Assembly (NCBI RefSeq): GCF_002975405.1
Contig: NZ_PCPS01000004.1
Coordinates: 62,001 to 126,000, forward strand
Length of the DNA stretch: 64,000 bases
Reading direction: 5' to 3'
From: Arthrobacter sp. MYb229
GTDB taxonomy: Bacteria; Actinomycetota; Actinomycetes; Actinomycetales; Micrococcaceae
Positions within the stretch are counted from its first letter, which is position 1; each line of letters opens with the position of its first letter. This document shows, one piece after another, positions 1 through 8,863 of this stretch. The notes beneath the pieces were generated by a model. It saw only the letters and a program-made list of their open reading frames with translations. It was not told the origin of the DNA and searched no databases. Both the position numbers and the translations under genes were made by a program.

Positions 1-1098
<1,098 letters not shown>

Positions 1099-1896
1099 GT
1101 GGAAAACAACAAGGCCGCACACGACCCGCTGGTGCTCGTAGCACGCCGCGCAGCGGCGGCCGGCGCCGAGGTGCTCTCCAAGCGTGATGTGGAAAAGTTC
1201 AACGTTGACGAGAAATCTGCGGCGGGAGACTGGGTCACCGACTTTGACCGGGCCGCCGAGGAAGCCATTCGCGCCACGATCACCACCACGCGCCCCAACG
1301 ACGAACTGACCGGCGAAGAGTATCCGAGTCGGAAGCCGAGCAATCCCAGCGGCTACCGCTGGAGCATCGACCCGCTCGACGGCACCACGAACTTTGTTCG
1401 CAACATCGCCTACTACTGCTCATCGGTGGGTGTGTGCCAGAAGCAGGAGGATGGAACCGATTTGTGGTTGGCGGCGGCCATTGTCGCTCCGGCCTTGCAA
1501 GTCGAATACTTCGCCGGTCGTGGACTGGGAGCTTGGAAGCATGATTTGCGTACCAAGAAGATCACCAAGCTCGCCGGGCCGGTTGAATCCGACGCCAAGT
1601 TGTTGGGCACCGGTTTCGGCTATGACGCAGAACGCCGCGGCTTCCAACTCGGGGTCTTGGAGGAGCTTCTGCCTGATTTTGTGAATATCCGTCGAATCGG
1701 CTCGGCAGCACTGGATCTGTGTTTGGTCGCCGAAGGCTCACTCGACGCGTACGCCGAATTTGGCACTCAGGAATACGATTGGGCGGCCGGCGCTTTGATT
1801 GCCGAGGAAACGGGCACCCCGGTGGGTCGTCCCGTGGGATATCCGGGATGGCAGTACGCCGGACTTGTAGATACCGAGAAGCTGGTCAACCCCTAG
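1099..1896 (+). CDS. inositol monophosphatase family protein (HisN/SuhB-like)
   Basis: This 265-residue protein is a Mg2+-dependent phosphatase of the inositol monophosphatase superfamily. Metal-binding signatures are GEEYP (about 72-76), IDPLDGTTNF (about 89-98) and the C-terminal EYDWAAGALIAEETG. The length is typical. Family members hydrolyse inositol-1-phosphate, histidinol-phosphate or fructose-1,6-bisphosphate; the sequence alone does not settle which. The GTG start directly follows the ligA stop, and AAGGAG seven bases upstream inside ligA's end serves as ribosome site, indicating translational coupling. A perfect hairpin follows the gene. Confidence 0.9.
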   Translation: MENNKAAHDPLVLVARRAAAAGAEVLSKRDVEKFNVDEKSAAGDWVTDFDRAAEEAIRATITTTRPNDELTGEEYPSRKPSNPSGYRWSIDPLDGTTNFVRNIAYYCSSVGVCQKQEDGTDLWLAAAIVAPALQVEYFAGRGLGAWKHDLRTKKITKLAGPVESDAKLLGTGFGYDAERRGFQLGVLEELLPDFVNIRRIGSAALDLCLVAEGSLDAYAEFGTQEYDWAAGALIAEETGTPVGRPVGYPGWQYAGLVDTEKLVNP

Positions 1897-1940
1897 CGCA
1901 TCGCCTTGCAACGCGATGCTCTCGACCAACCAAGCTCAAC

Positions 1941-1985
1941 CTGGCTCGGTCCGCCGCCCACAAAATGGACGGCGGACCGAGCCAG
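1941..1985. terminator. bidirectional intrinsic terminator
   Basis: There is a perfect 16-bp inverted repeat, CTGGCTCGGTCCGCCG (1941-1956) against 1970-1985, with a 13-base AT-richer loop. It sits between two convergent genes, and GTGTTTTG follows on the plus strand. A second smaller hairpin (GCATCGC 1898-1904 / GCGATGC 1913-1919) lies just after the phosphatase stop codon. Confidence 0.75.
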
Positions 1986-2002
1986 AAGTGTTTTGCGGAC
2001 TA

Positions 2003-2515
2003 TTATCCGAGCAGAGCTAGCTGGCTACTGAAATAACTGATCAATACGCCGACCATGACTCCACCACACACCTGGGAGGCGGTGTGCTGGCTGCTACGGA
2101 TGCGCGACCAGGATAGCAAAGCAATGAACATTATTGCCGGGGCGAGGAAGGCATCTCCTGCGGAGATGTGAAGTACCACGTAACAGCCCACGGCTAGATG
2201 TACCGAGACTTTCCACCATAAGTTGATCAAAGCCACCGTGAGTAGCCCCGCCAAGATGGACAGCACCTCGACAAACATTGTGGCGCTTGCCCCGAGCCAG
2301 CCGAGCAAGGCCAGTCCACAGAGGATCGACACCGCAGTCAGGGCAAAGATCTTATGGCGTTGACTGCGTTGGGTGACGTGCAGATCGCTCACGCCGCCGC
2401 GGAACTTCGCTAGCACCAAAAATAGCCAAGGAATAATTATGGTGAACGTCGTGGCGGCTACCGCCTCAACCCAGGAGATCCCGTTGTGCCGCAAGGGCGT
2501 ACCGATCAACAGCAA
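2003..2515 (-). CDS. PAP2-superfamily-like integral membrane protein, start codon unclear
   Basis: This multi-spanning membrane protein has a C-terminal signature WSRIRSSQHTASQVCGGV, which resembles the third phosphatase motif (SR-x5-H-x3-D) of PAP2 lipid phosphatases. The Asp position is Gln here, and an earlier KVSVHLAV matches the middle motif. The first usable start in the frame is a TTG at 2515, giving 170 residues. However, the frame stays open 38 codons further upstream (to a stop at 2630-2632) and encodes a hydrophobic stretch (VVSHVLSPVLLVG) that looks like a missing first membrane helix. No ATG, GTG or TTG exists in that extension. The gene may use a rare start, carry a frameshift, or be decaying. 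Enzymatic activity is doubtful. Confidence 0.6.
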   Translation of the reverse strand: MLLIGTPLRHNGISWVEAVAATTFTIIIPWLFLVLAKFRGGVSDLHVTQRSQRHKIFALTAVSILCGLALLGWLGASATMFVEVLSILAGLLTVALINLWWKVSVHLAVGCYVVLHISAGDAFLAPAIMFIALLSWSRIRSSQHTASQVCGGVMVGVLISYFSSQLALLG

Positions 2516-2792
2516 ACCGACCAGCAGGACAGGCGAGAGGACATGCGAGACTACGAGCGCAATTTTGCCCGCCAGCGAATGGCTGGTCGCTGGGGGTTGA
2601 GTTTGTGTGGTGATAGGGAAGATCCTTGATCAGTGCGTCAGGCAAAACGGCTGCAGTTGTTCGGTCTTTTCAGAACACTTTAAGCTTAACGAGTAGTGGA
2701 CTTAAAGTCTGCCCGGACCGGCAGTGCGTCAATTTCCAACGGACTAGTGGATGCGAATTAACCATCCATTGAGGATCCGCGCCAGCTGAGAA

Positions 2793-3236
2793 CTATCCAT
2801 GCAGGAGAAAATCATTGCGCTGCCGGATAAGCCGGGGCAGGTACCAACCCAGGACCAACCTTTCGGCCAGCCATCCCAGGGGACCGAAAGGTGCGGCGAA
2901 ACGTATCCGGTCAACCATTAGCGTCTCTCCGTGGAGTTCATGGAACTCGTGGACGTGATGGAAAGACTTAAACGGTCCGCGGAGCTGTTCATCGACGAAC
3001 ATTTCTGCGGATTTCATCTCGGTGATTTTCGTCGTGAGGCTAAACGGGAGCCCGAAATGTCGAGCCTTCCAGGTAACTTGTTCGCCGAGCGAGATGAGTC
3101 CACTTCTCACCCCGGCTATGGCTTGTTCTTGGGTGTTAGCCATGGAACCGCGGTGCAAATCGATGCTCCTCGAACGGTCAAAAAGTTCGGTTCGATCCAT
3201 TGGAGTGCGAGTGACACATTCGAAGTAGACAGCCAT
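2793..3236 (-). CDS. SRPBCC family protein
   Basis: This 147-residue protein is probably a START/Bet v1-like (SRPBCC) fold member, a hydrophobic-ligand cavity fold. The N-terminus (MAVYFECVTRTPMDRTELFDRSRSIDLH), the central lengthwise beta pattern (VTWKARHFGLPFSLTTKITEM) and the C-terminal helix (PLGWLAERLVLGWYLPRLI) follow the layout of single-domain members. No catalytic residue can be assigned and the ligand is unknown. The start is the ATG at 3236. The gene stands alone between a PAP2-like gene and nagB, all on the minus strand. The family call is moderately secure; the role is not known. Confidence 0.7.
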   Translation of the reverse strand: MAVYFECVTRTPMDRTELFDRSRSIDLHRGSMANTQEQAIAGVRSGLISLGEQVTWKARHFGLPFSLTTKITEMKSAEMFVDEQLRGPFKSFHHVHEFHELHGETLMVDRIRFAAPFGPLGWLAERLVLGWYLPRLIRQRNDFLLHG

Positions 3237-3283
3237 ACGCCCCAGTATTGCAGCTAGGTTTCGCAGGGCTGTGTTGAACCGGC

Positions 3284-4099
3284 TTAGTGCACTCGGAGAT
3301 TTTCCAAACTGATTCCCTCGGCTGCATCGTCATAGTAGGCACGCTTCTTCAAGCCCGCCGCGGCTGCCTCGTCGAGCACCACCACAGCATCCTGATGCAG
3401 CTGCAGTACGGACCCGGGGCACGAAGCCGACAACGGTCCTTCCACCGCCAACGCGATCGCCTCTGCTTTCGACTCACCGGTAGCCAGCAGCACCAGCCGC
3501 CCGGCCTCCAGCACCGTGCCAAGACCCTGGGTGACGCAATGGGTTGGAACATGCTCGATTCCGTCGAAGAACCGTGCATTGTCGATTCGAGTCTGCGCAG
3601 CCAAACGCTTGATCCGGGTCCGGCTACGCAAGGCGCTGCCTGGTTCATTGAAGCCGATATGGCCGTTGCTGCCGATTCCAAGGATCTGAACCTGGACGCC
3701 GCCGGAATCCTTGATCGATTGGTCATAGGCGCGTGCGTTGGCTTCGATTTCCTCTAAGGAATCGGCCATACCCTGAGGCGTGTGCAGCCCGCTGACCGGC
3801 ATGCCGAAGGTGTTGCAAACCTCGGCGATGAGTGTCTGGCGGTAGGACAGTTCATGAGTGTCCGGAATGCCGATGTATTCGTCCAGCGCGAAGCCCTGGG
3901 CCTTGGAAAAATCTGCGCGTCCCTCGGCTACTGCCGCACTGAGCTCGCGATACAAACCAAGCGGCGAAGAGCCAGTGGCAACACCGAGCACGGGGTCTTT
4001 CCCTTTGCCGTGGTGAGCCAGTCCAGCGAGGACGTTATCTGCGGCGATACGGGCAACATGCTCCGCGGAAGAACCAATGAGAACGCGCAAGTCGTTCAC
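3284..4099 (-). CDS. nagB: glucosamine-6-phosphate deaminase
   Basis: NagB converts glucosamine-6-phosphate to fructose-6-phosphate and ammonia, feeding amino-sugar carbon into glycolysis in the cytosol. Diagnostic motifs are FALDEYIGIP (active-site Asp), ILGIGSNGHIGFNEPGS and the thiol-rich C-terminal segment ending in ISLENLRVH. The length (271) is normal. The GTG at 4099 follows GGAGA with no spacing. A TTG three codons later (4090) lies 8-9 bases after GGAG and would give MRVLIGSSAEH, closer to typical NagB N-termini, so the true start may be 4090. No nagA lies next to it, so deacetylation must be encoded elsewhere. Confidence 0.93.
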   Translation of the reverse strand: MNDLRVLIGSSAEHVARIAADNVLAGLAHHGKGKDPVLGVATGSSPLGLYRELSAAVAEGRADFSKAQGFALDEYIGIPDTHELSYRQTLIAEVCNTFGMPVSGLHTPQGMADSLEEIEANARAYDQSIKDSGGVQVQILGIGSNGHIGFNEPGSALRSRTRIKRLAAQTRIDNARFFDGIEHVPTHCVTQGLGTVLEAGRLVLLATGESKAEAIALAVEGPLSASCPGSVLQLHQDAVVVLDEAAAAGLKKRAYYDDAAEGISLENLRVH

Positions 4100-4656
4100 T
4101 CTCCGATCTGTTAGTGGAAAATACTTCTAGTTGGGCAGGCCGCGAGCCGTAGGCCTAATCGTTGGATGTGAACCATCACGATGCCCTTTGCAGCACAAAA
4201 ATCAATAAGTAAGTGGCCGATTCCTTGAGCGGAGTCCAAAATGCCGGCCGTGGCCGAAAATCATCCTAAAAACAACTGATTGGGCGCCGAATGGATTGCT
4301 CGGCCGAGTCCTCGGGCTGGGCGTTCACCACAGTGTGAATATCGAGGATTGCCGCGTGAACTGCGGCAACGCTAGTAAGTTTACTGGTTGCCGGCCCGAG
4401 ATGGCAGCTGAACTAACTATTGTTGCTTCGAAAATCGGCTTGTTTCCCGTGCCGGCTTGGGAGAATTACCTTGTCGACTTCAACCGGCATATGACTCGTC
4501 ATTTACGATCAGAAGCATCGGTACGGCCTCACGCTGCAGAGCGAACTCTTCACGATTCGTTTATTGCCGGGCGGCCGAGCGGTGCAGGCCCAATAGTCGG
4601 CGAAGTGCCCTGCCGCAGCACCGCGAGCCGGATATCAATGGCAAACTAGAGGCACC
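4100..4656. other. 557-bp intergenic region, no recognised gene
   Basis: The interval separates the divergent nagB and acetyltransferase genes. It has lower GC than its neighbours and contains short open frames whose translations (for example 4296-4649) show no recognisable domain. It should carry both promoters. I saw no convincing long inverted repeat. Confidence 0.5.
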
Positions 4657-5193
4657 ATGTCTGAAGTTGATGATTGCAAAGCAGCCAAGGGCCAGTTGCG
4701 CATCGAATTGGCCAGCGCAGCCGATTACGAGCGCATCGGCGACCTCACCGTTGATGCGTACCTGCAGGCCGGGCATTTTGACGATCCGCAACATGAGTAC
4801 CTGCACTTTGTTCGCCAGGTTGCCCAGCGCGGTGCCCACTGCGATATTTTCGTGGCACGCAAAGACGGCCGGATCATTGCCTCGATGACCCTGATCCAAG
4901 CGGGCAACGAATACGCTGACGTTGCCCTCGAAGGTGAACTCGAAATCAGGATGCTCAGCGTGGATCCAACCGTGCAACGCGCTGGCGCCGGACGAGCCAT
5001 GGTGCTGGCGGCGATCGAGCATGCCCGCCAGCTACCGGGGGTGCACGCCGTGTCTCTGACCACCGGTGGCCACTGGAGTGCGGCCCGGCGGCTGTATGAA
5101 TCCCTAGGCTTCACCCACCGCCCGGAACGAGACTGGGTGGTTCCGGATACCGACATTCGCCTCGTGGTGTATGCGCTAGTGCTGGAAAGCTAA
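4657..5193 (+). CDS. GNAT family N-acetyltransferase
   Basis: This 178-residue protein is predicted to transfer an acetyl group from acetyl-CoA to an amine; the acceptor is unknown. Motif A of the GNAT fold is visible as RMLSVDPTVQRAGAGRAMV (about 94-112), followed by the motif B helix with SAARRLYESLGFTHRPERDW near the C-terminus. The ATG at 4657 is preceded by AGAGG at suitable spacing. It stands alone upstream of the penicillin-binding protein gene, about 70 bases away. Confidence 0.88.
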   Translation: MSEVDDCKAAKGQLRIELASAADYERIGDLTVDAYLQAGHFDDPQHEYLHFVRQVAQRGAHCDIFVARKDGRIIASMTLIQAGNEYADVALEGELEIRMLSVDPTVQRAGAGRAMVLAAIEHARQLPGVHAVSLTTGGHWSAARRLYESLGFTHRPERDWVVPDTDIRLVVYALVLES

Positions 5194-5253
5194 AGAATGT
5201 GCCTAATGCTGACTTGTGGCGAGCCATTCTGGCTTGGCGCTCTCGCATTTGCA

Positions 5254-5259
5254 TAGACT
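5254..5259 (+). promoter_or_regulatory. -10 hexamer TAGACT positioned for leaderless mRNA
   Basis: TAGACT lies exactly six bases before the ATG at 5266, so the predicted transcript starts at the start codon. No Shine-Dalgarno sequence precedes the ATG. TTGGCG at 5234-5239 is the only -35-like element, and its 14-base spacing is short. Confidence 0.45.
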
Positions 5260-5265
5260 GGCGCC

Positions 5266-7179
5266 ATGCGTCGTTTCCCCCGAAGTGCAGTCGCCCTGTC
5301 CATTGCAGCCCTCGTTGCTGGCTCTTTTACCGCCTGCAGCGCGGCGACACCGGATCCGAAGCCCGCGGCCGAGGCGCTTGCCGCCGCGCTTGGCTCCGGC
5401 GACTTCTCCGCGGTGCCACTGGCCGGAAGCGACGCCAGTGCGGCGGCGAAGAGCCTGGAAACCGCGTATGGCCCGATGGGGGACATCAAACGCAGCCACA
5501 CGGTGCTCGGTGCCGCCGAAGACGAAGAGTCCCAAGATGGGGTGAAGACCGCCACCGCGACGCTGCAAACCACCTGGGACGTTGACTCCAGCGATACCGA
5601 TCTGACCTATGACACCCAAGCGGTCATGGAATTTGATGAAGAGTCCGAGCAGTGGAAGCTGCGCTTTGATCCGAAGATTCTCGCACCAGAACTGGAAGCC
5701 GGCCAATACCTCGATGCGCGCTTCAGCGAAGCCGCACGCGGGCAGATCCTTGGCGGCAACGGCAACGCGCTGGTGAAGAACCGTCCGGTGGTGCGCGTGG
5801 GGATCGATAAGACCCGAGCAGAATCCGGCGAGTGGGAAGCCTCCTCACGCAACCTGGCAAAACTCGTGGGCATTGACGAAGATTCCTTCGCGAACCGTGT
5901 GGAAAAAACCGGTGCCAAGGCGTGGGTCCAGGCAATCGTATTGCGCGATGATGCGGACCGCGAAGTGACCGACGAACAGATTGCAGAGATTCCCGGAGCC
6001 CTCGGGCAACCCGATGAGATGCCGTTGGCGCCCACACGAGCCTTCGCCCGCCCGATCCTTGGAAGCGTCGGCCAGGCGACCGCCGAAATCATTGAAAAGT
6101 CCGAAGGGAAGATTCAGGCAGGTGACCAAGTTGGTCTTTCCGGCCTGCAAGCCACCTATAACGAGTCCCTGGCGGGCACCGCCGGGGTAACGGTTTCGCG
6201 GTACAACGCGGAGCACGAACCGGTGGCCGAACTGCTGGGCACCGAGCCGGTGGCTGGCGAGGATCTCCAGCTTTCGCTGAATGAAAAGCTGCAGACCGTC
6301 GCAGAGTCCCTGGTTTCCGAATCCGATTCTGCTTCATCCATCGTGGCGATCCGGCCATCCGATGGCCAGGTGCTGGCGGCAGCTTCCGGGCCAGAGTCCA
6401 ATGGGCTGAATACCGCGCTGAAGGGGCGGTACGCTCCAGGATCCGTCTTCAAAGTCATCAGCGCCTTAGCGATGCTCCGCGAGGGCGAAACCCCGCAGAG
6501 CCAGGTGCAATGCCCGGCGAGCACCGAGGTAGATGGCAAGAGCTTCAAGAACTATGACGGCTACCCCTCGGGTGCCGTGGGCACGATTCCGCTGGCCGAG
6601 GCCATTGCCGAATCCTGCAATACGGTATTCGTCAATGCAGGCAGCGAACTAGGTGCTGAATCCGTAGCCTCGGCCGCCAGCTCGCTGGGGCTTGTCGCCG
6701 AGGATGGCACCGGAGCCGAAGCATTTATCGGCTCCGTTCCGGATGCCTCGGAAGGAACCGAACTGGCTGCCAACATGATCGGACAGGGTGTGGTCGAAGC
6801 TTCCCCGCTGGGCATGGCCACAGTCATGGCATCAATCGCCCAGGGCAGCACCGTGCAACCACGGCTGGTGCTGGACCCCGAGCCGAAGGAACCTGCGCAG
6901 GCGAAGACCGAATTGACCGAATCCGAAGCCGGACAGCTGCAGGAAATGATGGCTGGGGTCGTGGACCATGGCACGCTGAGCGACCTGAAGTCGGTGCCGG
7001 GAGCAAAGATCATTGGCAAGAGCGGCACCGCGGAATACGATGCGGAACGCAACGCGCACGCCTGGGTGATCGCCGCCCAGGGCGACCTCGCGGTGGCGGC
7101 CTTCGTCGAAGACGGCGACGGGGGAGCGCAGACCGCCGGTCCGCTGGTCGCCGATTTCCTCACCGGCGCCGGCAAGTAA
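5266..7179 (+). CDS. class B penicillin-binding protein (MecA-N type transpeptidase lipoprotein)
   Basis: This 637-residue cell-wall D,D-transpeptidase cross-links peptidoglycan outside the membrane. The N-terminus is a lipoprotein signal peptide with lipobox SFTAC (Cys24). An NTF2-like MecA_N domain follows (about 30-150), then a PBP dimerisation region (about 155-320) and the transpeptidase domain (about 340-637). The three catalytic motifs are S393-V-F-K, S450-C-N and K585-S-G-T. The architecture matches PbpA/PBP2a-like lipoproteins rather than PBP2 or FtsI with a membrane anchor. The start is supported by the signal peptide. The gene is monocistronic and faces a convergent GNAT gene 13 bases downstream. 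Substrate specificity and beta-lactam affinity cannot be read from the sequence. Confidence 0.93.
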   Translation: MRRFPRSAVALSIAALVAGSFTACSAATPDPKPAAEALAAALGSGDFSAVPLAGSDASAAAKSLETAYGPMGDIKRSHTVLGAAEDEESQDGVKTATATLQTTWDVDSSDTDLTYDTQAVMEFDEESEQWKLRFDPKILAPELEAGQYLDARFSEAARGQILGGNGNALVKNRPVVRVGIDKTRAESGEWEASSRNLAKLVGIDEDSFANRVEKTGAKAWVQAIVLRDDADREVTDEQIAEIPGALGQPDEMPLAPTRAFARPILGSVGQATAEIIEKSEGKIQAGDQVGLSGLQATYNESLAGTAGVTVSRYNAEHEPVAELLGTEPVAGEDLQLSLNEKLQTVAESLVSESDSASSIVAIRPSDGQVLAAASGPESNGLNTALKGRYAPGSVFKVISALAMLREGETPQSQVQCPASTEVDGKSFKNYDGYPSGAVGTIPLAEAIAESCNTVFVNAGSELGAESVASAASSLGLVAEDGTGAEAFIGSVPDASEGTELAANMIGQGVVEASPLGMATVMASIAQGSTVQPRLVLDPEPKEPAQAKTELTESEAGQLQEMMAGVVDHGTLSDLKSVPGAKIIGKSGTAEYDAERNAHAWVIAAQGDLAVAAFVEDGDGGAQTAGPLVADFLTGAGK

Positions 7180-7192
7180 GCCCGCCCGGGGT

Positions 7193-7804
7193 TCAGGGTC
7201 GCGCGGTGGCGAAGTAATCGCGGGCAAGGAGACCCATGATGAGCTGGTCATGAAACTTGCCTTGGTGGAAATACACCTCTCGTTCGCGGCCTTCGAGGCT
7301 GAAGCCGGCTTTTTCATAGGCCCGCAGCGCACGGGTGTTGAACGCCGCGACCTTTAAGCCAATGCGGTTCAGCCCCATCTCGTTGAAGCCGTAACCGGTC
7401 ATCAGCCGGACCGCACGGGTGCCGTAGCCACGGTCCACGTGCTCCCCGCCAAGCATGATGGCAAATTCCGCTGCGCGGTGCGGCAGCGCGCCACCGGCGA
7501 GCGTGGCATGCCCAATGAGGTTGCCCTGCGGCTTTTCGAAGATGCTGAATCCGGCGTCCCCGCTGTTCGGCTTGTTCTCGCTCCACACGGCCAACATATC
7601 CATTACCCGCTGCGATGGCCTGGGCTTGGCGATCCTCTGTTGGAGCACCGCCCACTGCGGGTCATTCCACCACGCCGCCAGCTGGGCCAAGTCTTCTGGC
7701 TCCACCTCGCGCAGGCACACCCGTTCATCCTGTAACAGGGCTGCGCCGTAACTTTGGGCTTGGCTGGCCTGGTTCCACTGAGCATCGGTTGTCATGGATC
7801 CCAT
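7193..7804 (-). CDS. GNAT family N-acetyltransferase (RimJ/RimL-like)
   Basis: This acetyltransferase resembles the ribosomal-protein N-acetyltransferase group. It shows VCLREVEPEDLAQLAAWWND near the N-terminus, acetyl-CoA binding around VDRGYGTRAVRLMTGYGF, and NRIGLKVAAFNTRALRAYEKAGF. The start is placed at the ATG at 7804 because GAGG lies 11 bases upstream. The frame is open upstream to 7885, but that part overlaps the promoter of the divergent gene. About 203 residues. The acceptor substrate is unknown. Confidence 0.85.
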   Translation of the reverse strand: MGSMTTDAQWNQASQAQSYGAALLQDERVCLREVEPEDLAQLAAWWNDPQWAVLQQRIAKPRPSQRVMDMLAVWSENKPNSGDAGFSIFEKPQGNLIGHATLAGGALPHRAAEFAIMLGGEHVDRGYGTRAVRLMTGYGFNEMGLNRIGLKVAAFNTRALRAYEKAGFSLEGREREVYFHQGKFHDQLIMGLLARDYFATARP

Positions 7805-7889
7805 GCTATCGATATCCTCTGGCGGCACGGGCTCTGCAGGAAAATTAACATGCGCCTTGAGAGCCGCGGGCAACACGAGGGTCAAGCTC

Positions 7890-7918
7890 TTGTGCGCACG
7901 TCGCTGACTTGGCAGACT
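7890..7918 (+). promoter_or_regulatory. promoter TTGTGC-N17-CAGACT for a leaderless gene
   Basis: A -35-like TTGTGC (7890-7895) and a -10-like CAGACT (7913-7918) are separated by 17 bases. The ATG at 7925 follows the -10 by six bases and has no ribosome-binding sequence. Confidence 0.5.
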
Positions 7919-7924
7919 GAGCCC

Positions 7925-8476
7925 ATGGGCATCGTCTACAACACCTCAATGTCGCCAACCAAAAATGAGTTGGTGTCCGCTTGGCTGGTCAAGCAGGACT
8001 TCTATTCTGGTCAGGGCGTCCCGAAACTTGAACATATCGGCGGATTCCGGCTCGAAGACCCCCAGGGGAAGGTCGGGGTGGAGCTGCGCATTTATGCGGA
8101 TCATGCCGACACCTCCGAGGTGATTTACCATGTGCCCTTGAGCTATCGAGAAGCACCCCTCGAAGGCGGCGAGCCGTACCTGATAGGCATCAGCGAGCAC
8201 GCCATCCTGGGGCCGCGCTATGTCTATGACGCGGCCGGGGACCCGGTCTTCAACGACCAGGCGCGCGGACTGCTCGCGGGCAAATCCATCCCGCAGCACC
8301 ACACCGAATCATTTACCGACGATGCACGGATCACGCTCACCGGCGAGACCAGCGGGAAGCGCGCCGTCATTATCCGCAAGCCGGTGGCCGGCAAGGCCAG
8401 CGCCCCGGGAGTCATCGGCTTCTGGGAGAATGCGCTCGGCCAGGAGCTGAGCGGTTTGGTATTGCGCACAGCATAA
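7925..8476 (+). CDS. stand-alone maltokinase N-terminal-cap-like protein
   Basis: The 183-residue protein begins MGIVYNTSMSPTKNELVSAWL and continues with GGFRLEDPQGKVGVELRIY, HVPLSYREAPLEGGEPYLIGISEHAILGPRYVYD. This pattern matches the N-terminal cap domain of actinobacterial maltokinases (Mak), the enzymes that phosphorylate maltose in the GlgE glucan pathway. The kinase domain itself is absent here. Such free-standing cap proteins occur in actinobacteria and their function is unknown to me. The start at 7925 is chosen over an upstream in-frame codon at 7754 because that region overlaps the divergent gene, and because the promoter geometry fits a leaderless message. Confidence 0.7.
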   Translation: MGIVYNTSMSPTKNELVSAWLVKQDFYSGQGVPKLEHIGGFRLEDPQGKVGVELRIYADHADTSEVIYHVPLSYREAPLEGGEPYLIGISEHAILGPRYVYDAAGDPVFNDQARGLLAGKSIPQHHTESFTDDARITLTGETSGKRAVIIRKPVAGKASAPGVIGFWENALGQELSGLVLRTA

Positions 8477-8562
8477 CCTCCGAAGGACTTTTGCGACCTA
8501 GTTGAGGGCGGGCAAGGGATAGACTTGTCTGTGAAACCCATCCGCCCACTTTAGGGAGATAT

Positions 8563-8859
8563 ATGTCTGCCATCAGCCGTGAGGACCTCGTGCACTTGTC
8601 ACGATTGGCCCACATCGAGATGAGCGGCGCAGAGCTGGACAAGATGACCGGTGAGCTCGGCGTGATCGTCGATGCCATCGCATCCGTCAGCGAAGTCGCC
8701 TCCTCCGATATCCCAGCCACCAGCCACCCAATCCCGTTGACCAACGTATTGCGTGAAGACGTGGTGGGGCAGACGCTGAGCATCGATGAAGTTCTGCTCA
8801 ACGCGCCTGACTCGGACTCGAACCGCTTCAAGGTCCCGGCAATTCTGGATGGTGAATAA
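8563..8859 (+). CDS. gatC: Asp-tRNA(Asn)/Glu-tRNA(Gln) amidotransferase subunit C
   Basis: GatC (98 residues) is the small belt subunit that holds GatA and GatB together in the tRNA-dependent amidotransferase. The N-terminus ([16 protein letters not shown]) and C-terminus (ETxF-like [16 protein letters not shown]) match the family. AGGGAG precedes the ATG. It is the first gene of the gatC-gatA-gatB operon. TAGACT at 8520-8525 is a candidate -10 box about 40 bases upstream. Confidence 0.95.
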   Translation: MSAISREDLVHLSRLAHIEMSGAELDKMTGELGVIVDAIASVSEVASSDIPATSHPIPLTNVLREDVVGQTLSIDEVLLNAPDSDSNRFKVPAILDGE

Positions 8860-8863
8860 CCTA

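Noticed and set aside
4296-4649. 117-codon plus-strand frame in the nagB/GNAT intergenic region
   Set aside because: No ribosome site, no recognisable domain and overlapping alternative frames of similar length.
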